From contig CAWGSQ010000012.1 in assembly GCA_963825345.1 (NCBI GenBank), positions 744,001-808,000 on the forward strand: 64,000 bases of DNA, read 5' to 3'. Under the pieces are notes generated by a model. That model ran no database searches. It was not told where the DNA came from and saw nothing but the letters and a program-made list of their open reading frames with translations. This DNA comes from JACVRW01 sp963825345 (lineage in GTDB: Bacteria; Actinomycetota; Thermoleophilia; Solirubrobacterales; Thermoleophilaceae). The position numbers were made by a program, and so were the translations under genes. This document shows, one piece after another, positions 44,026-52,362 of the stretch. How positions within the stretch are numbered: position 1 is the stretch's first letter; each line of letters opens with the position of its first letter.

Positions 44026-44930
44026 ACGGGGTATTCTACTACCCCTAGTGGCTCATTCCTCCCCGAGGCACTACATATTGTGTGCTCTATGCGGGGTGAA
44101 TGTGATCCACGATCGCCTCGTCTCAGCGGGCGCCCGCCGTCGGCCGGCGCGTCGAAGCTATCCCAGACGAAGTCGGGATCGCGGAGGAAGCTCGCGAAAC
44201 CCTTGGAAGGTGCGTGGAAATTGAGCCACGTCGCTTCAGCCGGTCCGTCGTTGCGGAACGTGTGGATCACGTGGGGAGGCGCGAGCACGAACGTGCCCGG
44301 CGCGGCGGTCACGCGCTCGACCTCCGGCCCGATGCCGAAGTTCAGCTCGCCCGTGAGGATGAAGAACGCGTCGAGGTGCTCCTTGTGGATGTGCGGGCCG
44401 GGGCCCTCCTCGCCCGCGACGTAGCGCGTCCACGTGAGACAGAGCTCGGGCAGGTCGGCGAGGATGCGGATCGTCCGCTCGGGCCTGTCGGTTACGACCT
44501 CGCCCTCCTCCGCGAAGCGCAGCACGGTGGCGTCGCCTGAAGGCCGGCCCTCGTCCTCGGGCGGGTCGAAGATCTGGTCGGCCTCCTCGGGCGGCTTCTC
44601 CCCGAACAGGTACTCGGCGAAGCCCATCGAGGGCGCGTGGATGTTGAGGAAGGCGCCCTGCTCGGTCGTCTCGTGCTCGTAGCGGTGGATGACCTTCTGG
44701 GGGATGACGAGCACGGTGCCGGCCCCGCGGGTCGCCCGCTCGTCGCCGAGGTCGAACGCGTACTCGCCCTCGAGCACGATGAAGCCGTCGGCGTGCTCGC
44801 GGTGGAGGTGCCGCCCCGGCCCGCCCTCGTTGCGCGAGCGCATGTAGGTGAGGACGAAGTCCGGGAAGTCGGCGAGCACCTTGACGGTCGCCTCGGGAAC
44901 GTCAACCAGGGTCTTGCCGGTGCGAGACAT
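43881..44930 (-). CDS. Bicupin protein (tandem duplicated cupin)
   Basis: ATG 44930. Two cupin halves of ~110 residues with matching motifs: first GRHLHREHADGFIVLEGEYAFDLGDE ... VIPQKVIHRYEHE, second GPHIHKEHLDAFFILTGELNFGIGPE ... APPHVIHTFRND. Each keeps the HxH..E..H metal ligands. The open frame runs to 43881 and through the nrdR promoter and start, which is unlikely; a net +1 shift near 44130 would end it at a TGA at 44123-44125, so the real 3' end is probably there. Function unknown; perhaps a dioxygenase or sugar-binding protein. It ends the epimerase gene region on the same strand. Confidence 0.7.
   Translation of the reverse strand: MSRTGKTLVDVPEATVKVLADFPDFVLTYMRSRNEGGPGRHLHREHADGFIVLEGEYAFDLGDERATRGAGTVLVIPQKVIHRYEHETTEQGAFLNIHAPSMGFAEYLFGEKPPEEADQIFDPPEDEGRPSGDATVLRFAEEGEVVTDRPERTIRILADLPELCLTWTRYVAGEEGPGPHIHKEHLDAFFILTGELNFGIGPEVERVTAAPGTFVLAPPHVIHTFRNDGPAEATWLNFHAPSKGFASFLRDPDFVWDSFDAPADGGRPLRRGDRGSHSPRIEHTICSASGRNEPLGVVEYPVCVAHSAHPSRPAWSTLGCPSRVTPSAAVANARAAATASPRTSGRNPT
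44068..44083 (-). promoter_or_regulatory. NrdR box upstream of nrdR-nrdJ
   Basis: The 16-mer GCACTACATATTGTGT on the plus strand matches the NrdR consensus ACACWATATATWGTGT at 14 of 16 positions. It lies 43-58 bp upstream of the nrdR start. A second inverted repeat (GGGGTA/TACCCC) lies between box and start. Confidence 0.65.
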
Positions 44931-44949
44931 GGCGCCGCAGCCTACGCGT

Positions 44950-45876
44950 TCAGCGCAGGCTGTCGAGCGTCCGCTTGAGGCCCTCGTCGAGCTCGACCTT
45001 GGCCTCCCAGCCGAGCTCTTCACGCGCGCGCGAGGGGTCGAGCGCGATGTGCTGCACCTCGCCGGGGCGCTCGGGGGCGTGCTCGGGCTCGAAGCCGGCG
45101 TCGGCGTGGCCGTTCATGACCTCGACGATGTCGAGCACGCTCTTCTCCTGGCCGAGGCCGATGTTGATCGGCCCGGTGGCGTCCGACTCGGCGGCGCGCA
45201 GGTTGGCGTCCACCACGTCTTCGACGAACACGTAGTCGCGCGTCTGCTCGCCGCTGCCGAAGATCGTGGCCTTCCCGCCCTCGAGCAGCTTGCCGCAGAA
45301 GATCGCGACCACGCCCGCCTCGCCGAGCGGGTCCTGGCGCGGGCCGTAGACGTTGCCGTAGCGCAGCGACACGGTGGAGAGCCCGTGCAGGCGCGCGAAG
45401 ATCTCGCAGTACTGCTCGGCGCAGAACTTGGAGAGGCCGTAGGGCGCCTCGGGCGCGACCGGGTGGTCCTCCGGCGCCGGGAGCGTCTTTCCCTCGCCGT
45501 AGATCGCGCCGCCGGTGGAGGTGTTCACCACGCGCGGGACGCCGTGCTTCTGCGCCGCGCTCAGCACGTTCACGGTGCCCTCCACGTTCACGCGCGCGTC
45601 GTTCGCCGGGTCCGCCACCGACTTGCGCACGTCGATCTGCGCGGCCAGGTGGAAGATCACGTCCGGCCTCGTGCGGCCGACGACGTCGCTCACCGCCTCG
45701 GCGTCGCGCACGTCGACCTCCTCGAGCTGGGCGCCGTTCGCGAGCGCCTGCTCCAGGTTCTCGCGCTTGCCCGTCGAGAGGTCGTCGAGCACGGTCACCT
45801 CGTCCCCGCGCGCGAGCAGGGCGTCCACGATGTTCGAGCCGATGAAGCCGGCGCCGCCTGTGACCAGTGCCTTCAT
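44950..45876 (-). CDS. NAD-dependent sugar epimerase/dehydratase (GalE-like)
   Basis: 308 residues, ATG 45876 (MKALVTGGAGFIGSNIVDALL). Extended SDR: Rossmann GGAGFIG (~7-13), IFHLAAQIDVRKSVADP, catalytic STGGAIYG (Ser/Thr) and YGLSK (Tyr-x3-Lys), then LRYGNVYGPRQDPLGEAGVVAIF and RDYVFVEDVVDA. The sequence is closest to UDP-glucose 4-epimerase or UDP-glucuronate epimerase types. It converts a nucleotide sugar for surface glycan. It precedes the bicupin gene by 19 nt on the same strand. Confidence 0.88.
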   Translation of the reverse strand: MKALVTGGAGFIGSNIVDALLARGDEVTVLDDLSTGKRENLEQALANGAQLEEVDVRDAEAVSDVVGRTRPDVIFHLAAQIDVRKSVADPANDARVNVEGTVNVLSAAQKHGVPRVVNTSTGGAIYGEGKTLPAPEDHPVAPEAPYGLSKFCAEQYCEIFARLHGLSTVSLRYGNVYGPRQDPLGEAGVVAIFCGKLLEGGKATIFGSGEQTRDYVFVEDVVDANLRAAESDATGPINIGLGQEKSVLDIVEVMNGHADAGFEPEHAPERPGEVQHIALDPSRAREELGWEAKVELDEGLKRTLDSLR

Positions 45877-45911
45877 GCGGCGGCGCATGCTAGACGGCTA
45901 GCGCACCGTGC

Positions 45912-46364
45912 CTATCCCCCGATGTGCTTCGCGAGCTTGTCGAAGGCGGCGATCCACCCGGCCTCGGCGTGGCTGCTCTCCGGGTACGGGCCATCGACCA
46001 GCGTCATGCGCGTCTTGTCGCCGTGGTCGTGGAACTCGACGCGCGTGACGGTCGGCTCGTGCATCCCCGGCATTGGGTCTGAGCGCAGGACGATCAGCTC
46101 CGGCTCCACGAGCTCCACGATCTCGTAGCCGATCGGGAACTCGGCGCCGCTGCCGCGTTGGACCATCGTGAGCTCGTAGCGCCCGCCCACCCGCAGGTCG
46201 ATGTGGATCTTCTCGCGTGGCGTGTCGGCCTGTGCGGGGCCGTACCAGGCGGCCACCGCGTCGGGGTCGGTCCAGGCCCTGAACACCTGCTCGCGCGGCG
46301 CTTCGAAGATGCGTGTGATCAGGACCTCCTGGTCGGCGGTCTCCAACGGCGTCGAGTCACTCAT
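45912..46364 (-). CDS. SRPBCC/AHSA1-like protein
   Basis: 150 residues, ATG 46364. AHSA1-type core: QEVLITRIFEAPREQVFRAWTDPDAVAAWYGPAQADTP, DLRVGGRYELTMVQRGSGAEFPIGYEIVELVEPELIV, WIAAFDKLAKHIGG. These START-fold proteins bind hydrophobic ligands, often with an ArsR partner. It overlaps the ArsR gene (46357-46689) by 8 nt. A regulatory pair with ArsR, of unknown ligand, is the likely reading. Confidence 0.85.
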   Translation of the reverse strand: MSDSTPLETADQEVLITRIFEAPREQVFRAWTDPDAVAAWYGPAQADTPREKIHIDLRVGGRYELTMVQRGSGAEFPIGYEIVELVEPELIVLRSDPMPGMHEPTVTRVEFHDHGDKTRMTLVDGPYPESSHAEAGWIAAFDKLAKHIGG

Positions 46365-46689
46365 CTGGTTGTCCTTTCTGGCGCAGGTGCGCTTCGAGTC
46401 GGTCCATCCTGGCTTCCCACGTCTGCTTGCGGGACTGCATCCACTCGACCGCGTCGTCGAGAGGGTCGGCCTGCAGGCGGCTCGGCCGCCATTGGGCCTC
46501 GCGGCTGCGGACGATCAGCCCGGCACGTTCGAGGACCTTGAGGTGGCGCGAGACCGCAGGCAGGCTCATCGGCAACGGCTCCGCCAGCTCGTTCACGGTC
46601 GCCTCGCCGGTGGCGAGGCGGGTGAGGATCGAGCGGCGCGTGGGATCCGCGAGAGCGGCGAACGTGAGGCTGAGCTGGTCGGCAGGCAT
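46357..46689 (-). CDS. ArsR-family regulator paired with SRPBCC gene
   Basis: 110 residues, ATG 46689. Winged helix: LTFAALADPTRRSILTRLATGEATVNELAEPLPMSLPAVSRHLKVLERAGLIVRSREAQ. No metal-binding Cys are present, so it is not a metal sensor; it belongs to the AHSA1-linked group. Together with the SRPBCC gene it forms a known two-gene arrangement. The promoter region holds a perfect 10-bp palindrome at 46701-46710, probably its operator. Confidence 0.87.
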   Translation of the reverse strand: MPADQLSLTFAALADPTRRSILTRLATGEATVNELAEPLPMSLPAVSRHLKVLERAGLIVRSREAQWRPSRLQADPLDDAVEWMQSRKQTWEARMDRLEAHLRQKGQPDE

Positions 46690-46700
46690 ATAACGTGACG

Positions 46701-46710
46701 GTTAATTAAC
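46701..46710. promoter_or_regulatory. Palindrome upstream of the ArsR/AHSA1 operon
   Basis: GTTAATTAAC is a perfect 10-bp palindrome in an AT-rich stretch (46690-46726) in otherwise GC-rich DNA, 12-21 bp upstream of the ArsR start. It is a plausible auto-operator overlapping the promoter. Confidence 0.4.
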
Positions 46711-46767
46711 AGAGACATTAAATACCATCGCCGAACAGAGCGCAAGTGGGGGGCCGCCGCGCGTGGG

Positions 46768-47215
46768 TCAGTCGTCGTCGGAGCCGCCCGAGTGGGAGCT
46801 GTCGCCGCCTCCGCTCCCGCTGCTGCCCTTGCCGCTGTTGTCTTCGCTGCCACTGCCGCTGCCGCTGCTGTCGTCGCGGTCGCCGCCGTGGTCGTCGAAG
46901 GTCGTGGTGGTCGGCCTCGGGCCCGGGCGCCGGCACCTCGACGGTGTCCGCGCGGCGCGCGGCCTCGCGCTGGGCGCGCCGGCGGGCGGCCACCCGGCGC
47001 TTGCGGGCGCGCTCGCGTGCGGCCGCGCGCTGTGTTGCCCGCTGCTTGGCCCGATCGTCGGCATGGGGGGCGAGGGTGTCCCCGGCGCTCAGGGGCGCGG
47101 CCGAGAGGCCCACGTTGTCGCCCGAGATCGAGTTGGCGAGCAGGCCGATGCCCACCGCGGCCAGGAGGCCTGCGATGGCGAGGGCTGCGCCGGTTGCGAA
47201 CTTTCTGAGCGTCAT
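46768..47215 (-). CDS. Exported Asp/Ser/Gly-rich low-complexity protein, apparent +1 frameshift
   Basis: ATG 47215; signal/anchor TLRKFATGAALAIAGLLAAVGIGLLA. A basic, Arg/Ala-rich middle (QRAAARERARKRRVAARRRAQ) precedes the frame change near 46910-46925; in the first frame the end becomes Arg/Gln-rich, in the +1 frame it becomes PTTTTFDDHGGDRDDSSGSGSGSEDNSGKG... ending SHSGGSDDD. The second version matches the style of the protein at 49405 and is taken as real. Exported, probably binding cations or structuring outside the cell. Last gene of the two-component operon; a predicted regulator site lies 47-64 bp upstream of its start. Confidence 0.6.
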
Positions 47216-47226
47216 CGTCTCCGAGG

Positions 47227-48652
47227 CTAGCCCCGCCTCGGCAAGGACTCGTCAAGCTGAGGGTCAGCGCTGGGTAAAGCGCGCACGGCCGCCAGCGCCA
47301 CCTCGGCGCGCGCGCCGCCCTCGGGCCGGTTCGTGAGCTTGACCTCGCCGCCCCAGCGGGCCGCGAGCGCCTCGACGACGGCGAGGCCGAGGCCCGTGCC
47401 GCTCGCGCCGCCGCGGCTCGCCGAGCCGCGGTAGAAGCGCTGGAACACGCGCTCGCTCTCGTCGGGGTCGAGTCCCGGTCCCTCGTCCAGCACGGCGAGC
47501 CGGACGGTCTCGCCGTCGCTCGCCCAGGTGAGCGTGACCGTGCTGTTCGGGGGCGAGTAGTTGAGGGCGTTCTCGGTGAGGTTGTCGAGGATCGCGGCGA
47601 GGTCCTCGGCGGACGCGGCCACCACGACGGGCGTGCCGGCCTCCACGGCCAGCTCGTGGTCCGAGCGCTCGGCCGGTCCCTCCCAGCGGGCGCGGGCTGC
47701 GTCGATCACCTCCGCGACGTCGAGCGGCTGGGCGGTCGGGCGCTCGCCGCCGCCCGCGAGGGTGAGCAGCTCGGAGAGCAGGCGGGCGAGGCGCTCGGTC
47801 TCGTGCTCCGCAGCGGTGAGCTCGCGCTCGACCTCGGGGTCTCGGCTCTTGAGCGCGGCGGCCTCGAGGCGCAGCCGAAGGCCCGTGAGCGGGGTGCGGA
47901 GCTGGTGCGACGCGTTCGCCACGAACTCGCGCTGCCCGCGCAGCGTGCTGGCCATCCGGGCGGTCATGTCGTTGAACGCGGTGGCCACCTCCCGCTGCTC
48001 GGTGGAGCCCTCCACGCTGGCGCGTGCGTCGAGATCGCCGTGCGCGACGCGACCCGCCGTGTCGGCAAGGCCGCGCAGCGGCTTCGCCAGGGAGCCGGCG
48101 AGGAGCCAGGCCACGACGAGGCCGAGCAGCAGCGCCACAGCGCCCACGCCCGCGAGCGCGATCACGTCGTCCCGCTGCTCGGACTTCACGGCGTCGACGC
48201 TCTGGGTGACACGCACCGCGCCGGCCGCCCGGCCGTTCACCGCCACGGGTACGGCGGTGAAGAGAAGGTCCTCGTCGAGGAGGTCGCTGTAGCGCTCGCC
48301 CTGGGCTTGGCTGGCCCTGGAGCGCTCTGCGGATCTCGGGCCTGGTGCCATAGCGGTCGCCCTGCGAGGCCTCGCCGGACGAGTCGGCCAGCACCCGCCC
48401 GCGGTCATCGACGACGAGTACGCGGCCGCCGAGGCTGTCGGCGGAGCCGTTCACGAGCCGCTCGAGCTGGTCGGGCTCGTCCAGCCGCCCGGAGGCCCCG
48501 GCCGCCACCAGCTGCGCCTGGCTGCGGGCGTCGTTCTTGACCTCGGCATCCACGCTCTTCGACAGGTTCAGCGCGAGCGGCACCGCGAGCGCCACGATCA
48601 CGAGCACGAGCACGTACGTGAACGCGAGGACGAGCCGCGTGCGCAGGCTCAT
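47227..48652 (-). CDS. Sensor histidine kinase, one apparent +1 frameshift
   Basis: ATG 48652, overlapping the regulator stop by 4 nt. Residues 1-28 form a membrane helix (LVLAFTYVLVLVIVALAVPLAL); an external sensor of ~130 residues follows; the frame change is near 48310-48320. The second frame supplies another membrane helix (IALAGVGAVALLLGLVVAWLLAGSL), HAMP, the H box VANASHQLRTPLTGLRLRL, N box NLTENALNYSPPN, G boxes DEGPGLDPDE and GTGLGLAVVEALA. About 475 residues in all, normal for this class. In the gap the plus strand reads CTTGG; CTGG would restore the frame. Partner of the regulator at 48649. Confidence 0.88.
47262..47279 (-). promoter_or_regulatory. Candidate response-regulator site upstream of the 46768 gene
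   Basis: Read on the minus strand, CTTTACC, 5 nt, then CTGACC. It lies within the 3' end of the histidine kinase gene and upstream of the exported protein. The same pattern (CTTTACC, 5 nt, CTAACC) occurs upstream of the first gene of the operon at 50043-50060; 13 of 18 positions agree. Confidence 0.5.
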
Positions 48653-49368
48653 AGCTCGTCGGCGGCCGCGAAGCGGAAGCCCACGCCGCGCACGGTGTGG
48701 ATGAAGCGGGGGTTCTGGGAGTCGTCGCCGAGCTTGCGACGGAGGCTCGACACGTGCACGTCGAGCGTCTTCGTGGAGCCGAACCAGTTGGTGTCCCAGA
48801 CCTCGTCGATGAGCCGCTCGCGCGAGATCACGCTGCCGGCCTCGCGGATCAGCAGCTCGAGCAGCTCGAACTCCTTGCGGGTGAGGTCGATGTCCTCGCC
48901 GTTCACGCGGGCCTCGCGGCGGTCGCGGTCCACGCGCACCGGGCCGACCTCGATCGGTCCTGTCTTGGTTGCGGGCGCGGCCGCCGCCTGCTGGGCATCG
49001 CCCGTGCGGCGCAGCACCGCCCGGATCCGCGCGGCCACCTCACGCGCGCTGAAGGGCTTCACGATGTAGTCGTCGGCGCCGAGCTCGAGGCCGACGATGC
49101 GGTCCGTCTCCTCCCCGCGCGCGGTGAGCATGATGATCGGGACCTTGGAGCTCTCGCGGAGCGTGCGGGCCACGTCGTAGCCGGAGCCGTCCGGGAGCAT
49201 CACGTCGAGGAGCACGAGGTCGGGCATCTGCGCCGCGGCCTTCTCGAGCGCCTCGGCGACCGTGCCGGCCACCTGCGTGTCGAAGCCCTCGCGATCGAGG
49301 GCTTCGGACAGGGGAACGGTGATGGACTCCTCGTCCTCCACCATCAGGATGGTGCGCCGGCCCGCCAT
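48649..49368 (-). CDS. OmpR/PhoB-family response regulator
   Basis: 239 residues, ATG 49368. Receiver: ILMVEDEESITVPLSEAL, phosphorylation Asp in LVLLDVMLPDGSGYDVART, Thr in IIMLTARGEE and Lys in DDYIVKPFSAREV. C-terminal winged helix: GPVRVDRDRREARVNGEDIDLTRKEFELLELLIREAGSVISRERLIDEVWDTNWFGSTKTLDVHVSSLRRKLG. It should bind direct repeats when phosphorylated by the kinase at 47227. Second gene of the operon that begins with the exported protein at 49947. Confidence 0.95.
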   Translation of the reverse strand: MAGRRTILMVEDEESITVPLSEALDREGFDTQVAGTVAEALEKAAAQMPDLVLLDVMLPDGSGYDVARTLRESSKVPIIMLTARGEETDRIVGLELGADDYIVKPFSAREVAARIRAVLRRTGDAQQAAAAPATKTGPIEVGPVRVDRDRREARVNGEDIDLTRKEFELLELLIREAGSVISRERLIDEVWDTNWFGSTKTLDVHVSSLRRKLGDDSQNPRFIHTVRGVGFRFAAADEL

Positions 49369-49404
49369 GGGCTGAAGGGTAGGCGGGCCGACGCGCCAGG
49401 TCCG

Positions 49405-49947
49405 TCAGTCGTCGTCGCCACCGCCGCCGTGGCCGCTGTTGCCACCGCCGCCGTGACCGCTGCTGTCGTCGTCCCCGCCGCCCGAGTGGGAGCTGCCGGG
49501 GCCGGAGTTGTCGCCGCCGCCGTGGTCGTCGCCGCCACGATCGTCGTCGCCGCGGTCGTCGCCGCCGCGGTCGTCGCCGGTCGCCGCGCCGGTGCAGCGC
49601 GGGTCGTTGGCGTGCTCGGCCTCGTCACACGGGCCCGAGATGTCCACGCCCGGCGTGGGCGCCGTCTGAGTCGTCCCCTGCTGGGCCGGCGCCTGCCCGC
49701 CGCAGCGGGGGTCGTTGGCGTGCTCGGCCTCGTCACAGGGGCCGGAGATGTCGACGCCGCCCGTTGCGGTGCCGTCATCGTCAGCGCCCTGACGGGCGGG
49801 GTTGTCCTCGACCGTGGTCGTGCGCTCGACGGTGTCGGTCACCGTCTCGGTGCTCGCGGGGTCGTCGGCGCCCTGAGAAGCCACCACGACGGCGGCCAGG
49901 ATTCCGAAGAGGGCGACCCCGAGAATGAGTGTGAGTGTCCTGCGCAT
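49405..49947 (-). CDS. Exported Asp/Gly-rich protein with two 19-residue Cys repeats
   Basis: 180 residues from ATG 49947. Signal peptide RRTLTLILGVALFGILAAVVVAS. After a Thr/Glu-rich linker come two near-identical copies of GVDISGPCDEAEHANDPRC, each with two Cys 11 residues apart. The rest is RGGDDHGGGDNSGPGSSHSGGG-type sequence rich in Asp, Gly, Ser and His. The tail resembles that of the 46768 protein. It is first in the operon with the regulator 36 nt downstream. Inference: exported, Ca2+ or metal-binding, controlled by the two-component system it belongs to. Confidence 0.7.
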   Translation of the reverse strand: MRRTLTLILGVALFGILAAVVVASQGADDPASTETVTDTVERTTTVEDNPARQGADDDGTATGGVDISGPCDEAEHANDPRCGGQAPAQQGTTQTAPTPGVDISGPCDEAEHANDPRCTGAATGDDRGGDDRGDDDRGGDDHGGGDNSGPGSSHSGGGDDDSSGHGGGGNSGHGGGGDDD

Positions 49948-50042
49948 GGTGCTTCTTCCTGTCGGGTTTGAACGTCTCGACAAGAATTGCCCGCGGGTGG
50001 CCAGCAGCCGCCCAAGCCGGTGTGAGGGCCGGGACAGGGTTC

Positions 50043-50060
50043 GGTTAGGAGTCGGTAAAG
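50043..50060 (-). promoter_or_regulatory. Candidate response-regulator site upstream of the two-component operon
   Basis: On the minus strand CTTTACC, 5 nt, CTAACC, about 96-113 bp upstream of the first gene of the operon (ATG 49947). It matches the site at 47262-47279 in both half-sites and in spacing. Direct repeats about 11 bp apart are the normal target of OmpR-family regulators. Confidence 0.5.
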
Positions 50061-50091
50061 CGCGGAGCGCTGCTAGGTTCGCCCGCGCGAG

Positions 50092-50693
50092 ATGCGCGGC
50101 CTGTTCGTCACCTTCGAAGGCATCGATCGCTCCGGCAAGACAACGCAGGCGGGGCTGCTGGTGGACGCCCTTGGGGATGCGGCTCTCGGGCGTGCGCGAG
50201 CCGGGCGGAACGCCGGCCGGCGAGCGGCTGCGGGATGTCCTGAAGGACGCGGAGATCGACCTGGCGCCCGAGACCGAGGCGCTGCTGTTCGCGGCGGCTC
50301 GCTCCGAGCTCGTGGCGAACGTGATCCTGCCCGCTTTGGATACCGGCAAGGTCGTGGTGTCGGACCGGTTTCTTGGATTCGTCGCTGGCCTACCAGGGCG
50401 GCGCGCGCGGGCTCGGTATCGATGACGTCGAGCGCGTGAACCAGTTCGCGACCCGGGGCCTGAAGCCCGACCTGACGTTCCTCTTGGATCTGTCGCCGGA
50501 CGACGCGGCCGCGCGCACGGGGGAGAGCGACCGCTTCGAGGACGAGGGGACCGAGCTGCAGGCGGCGGTGGGCGCGGCGTACGAGCACCTGATCGAGGCG
50601 GATCCCGATCGCTGGCGACGCATCGACGCGACCCGTTCCCCCGACGAGGTCCACGCGGACGTCCTGGCCGCCGTGCAGGCTGCACGGGGATGA
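50092..50693 (+). CDS. tmk: Thymidylate kinase, two apparent +1 frameshifts
   Basis: ATG 50092. First frame: GLFVTFEGIDRSGKTTQAGLLVDAL with the P-loop. Second frame (from ~50172): REPGGTPAGERLRDVLKDAEIDLAPETEALLFAAARSELVANVILPALDTGKVVVSDRF. Third frame (from ~50375): LAYQGGARGLGIDDVERVNQFATRGLKPDLTFLLDLSPDDAAAR to 50693. Joined they make ~200 residues, the usual size. Both joins contain CTTGG, where CTGG would restore the frame. Tmk phosphorylates dTMP to dTDP and is essential, so real inactivation is unlikely. The holB start overlaps its stop by 4 nt. Confidence 0.9.
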
Positions 50694-51819
50694 CGGTCAC
50701 GCTCGCAGGGACGGAGGACCACCCGCAGGCGCGGATGGTGCTGTCGGCTTCGTTGGCGTCGGGGCAGCCCTCGCACGCGTATCTGTTCCACGGGCCCGCG
50801 GGGACCGGGAAGCGGACGGTGGCGCGAGCGTTCGCGGCGGAGCTGCTGGCCGAGGGGTCCGATGATCCCGACGCCGTGCGCACGCGCGTGATGCATGGAG
50901 CGCATCCCGATCTGACCTGGGTGCGCCCGAGCGGCGCGCACGTGATGAGGGTGGATGACGTGGAGGGCCCGGTGGTGAACGCGGCCTACCGGACCCCGTT
51001 CGAGGCGAAGCGACGCGTGTTCGTGCTGGAGCGCGTGGACACGATGAACGACGAGGTGGCGAACCGGCTGCTGAAGACGCTGGAGGAGCCGGCGTCGTAC
51101 GTGCATCTGATTCTGATGACGGACCAGCTGGGGCGGGTGCTCGAGACGGTTGTCTCGCGGTGCCAGCTGGTGCGCTTCGAGCCGCTGCCGGCGGCGACGA
51201 TCGCGTCGCATCTGGAGGCCGAGGGCGTGCCGGCGGAGCGGGCCGTCGGCGTGCGCGCGGCTGTCCTTGGGGAACGCGGCGCGAGCGCGTTACCTGGCGT
51301 CGCCGGACGGCGAGCAGCTGCGCTCGGATGTCGAGGCGCTCGTGCTCGCAGCATTGTCCGGCGGTTCTCCCGACGACCCCGAGCCATGGCGACCGCTGCT
51401 GGCGCGCGCCGAGGCGCAGGGCCTGGCCGCCGAGGAGGCGGTGGCGGTCGAGGCGAAGCGCCGACTGGAGCTCGAGCCAAAGGGCCGCGAGCGCAAGGCG
51501 ATCGAGAAGGAGTTCGAGGAGTCGGCGAAGCGGGACGCCCGGCGAGCGCGCCGCGAATCACTGGAGCTCTCGCTGACGCTGACCGCGCTGACCTTCCGCG
51601 ACCTGATCTGCCTGGCGGAGGACGCATCCGATGCGGTGCTGGCCGCCGACCGAGCGCCCGGCGCTGGCCGAGCAGGCCCGAAGCCGCGACCCGCGCCGGC
51701 TGCGCGAGGCGGCCGAGCGCTGCGAAGAGGTGCGCCAGTCGCTGGAGCTGAACGTGACCGAGGACCTGGCGCTGTCGGCGCTGGGGTTCAGGCTCGGCGC
51801 GCTGGCGGGCGCGCGCTAG
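50690..51819 (+). CDS. holB: DNA polymerase III delta' subunit, two apparent +1 frameshifts
   Basis: ATG 50690, overlapping the tmk stop. First frame: MVLSASLASGQPSHAYLFHGPAGTGKRTVARAFAAELL (Walker A), RTPFEAKRRVFVLERVDTMNDEVANRLLKTLEEP (AAA+ region), VVSRCQLVRFEPL. The second frame from ~51270 continues NAARARYLASPDGEQLRSDVEALVLAAL; the third from ~51650 gives RPALAEQARSRDPRRLREAAERCEEVRQSLELNVTEDLALSALGFRLG to 51819. About 376 residues in total. Delta' loads the beta clamp. tmk-holB adjacency is common in bacteria. The first join reads CCTTGGGGAAC, where CTGGGG restores the frame. Confidence 0.88.
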
Positions 51820-51840
51820 ACCGCGATAGCCTGAGCGGCC

Positions 51841-52341
51841 ATGGAGCTGAGGGCGAGTGAGCGTGAGCTGTACGAGGGGCGCCCGTCTTGGCGCGCGCTG
51901 CTGTCCTTCTACCTGCTCGGCATTGGCGTGGCCGTCCTCGTCCTGGTCATCCTCGGGCTCCTCGCGGACTCGTGGGGCACGGCGGTCGCCATCGCCGCGG
52001 TCATCGCGGGGCTGACGCTGGTGATCGGCTACCTGCGCAGGATCTCGACGAAGTACCTGATCACGACCCAGCGCCTGCGCATCAGCCGCGGCATCATCAG
52101 CAAGAAGGTGCAGGAGACGCGGCTCGAGCGAGTTCAGAACGTGAACTATGAGCAGGGTGTGATCGACCGTGTGCTGGGCGTCGGGACCGTCGATTTCGAC
52201 ACCGCCGGCACGGACGATTCGGAGTTTCGCTTCGCGTGGGTGAACGACCCGGAGCAGGTCGTGCGGACCGTCGACCAGGCGGTCGAGGAAGCACGCGCCG
52301 CGGCCTCGGGGCCCGGCCCCGGTACCGCCGCGGTGTCCTAG
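51841..52341 (+). CDS. Bacterial PH-domain membrane protein (YdbS/YdbT-like)
   Basis: 166 residues, ATG 51841. Two membrane helices (ALLSFYLLGIGVAVLVLVILGLL, AVAIAAVIAGLTLVIGYL) precede a bPH2 domain: STKYLITTQRLRISRGIISKKVQETRLERVQNVNYEQGVIDRVLGVGTVDFDTAGTDDSEFRFAWVNDPEQV. Such proteins anchor to the membrane and act in envelope homeostasis; the partner is unknown. The frame is intact. It follows holB by 21 nt. Confidence 0.85.
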   Translation: MELRASERELYEGRPSWRALLSFYLLGIGVAVLVLVILGLLADSWGTAVAIAAVIAGLTLVIGYLRRISTKYLITTQRLRISRGIISKKVQETRLERVQNVNYEQGVIDRVLGVGTVDFDTAGTDDSEFRFAWVNDPEQVVRTVDQAVEEARAAASGPGPGTAAVS

Positions 52342-52362
52342 CGCTTCACTAGCCCGGCGCGA

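Noticed and set aside
44026..44130. Cobalamin riboswitch before nrdR-nrdJ
   Set aside because: No B12-box-like conserved core was seen; the NrdR box is a better explanation for regulation.
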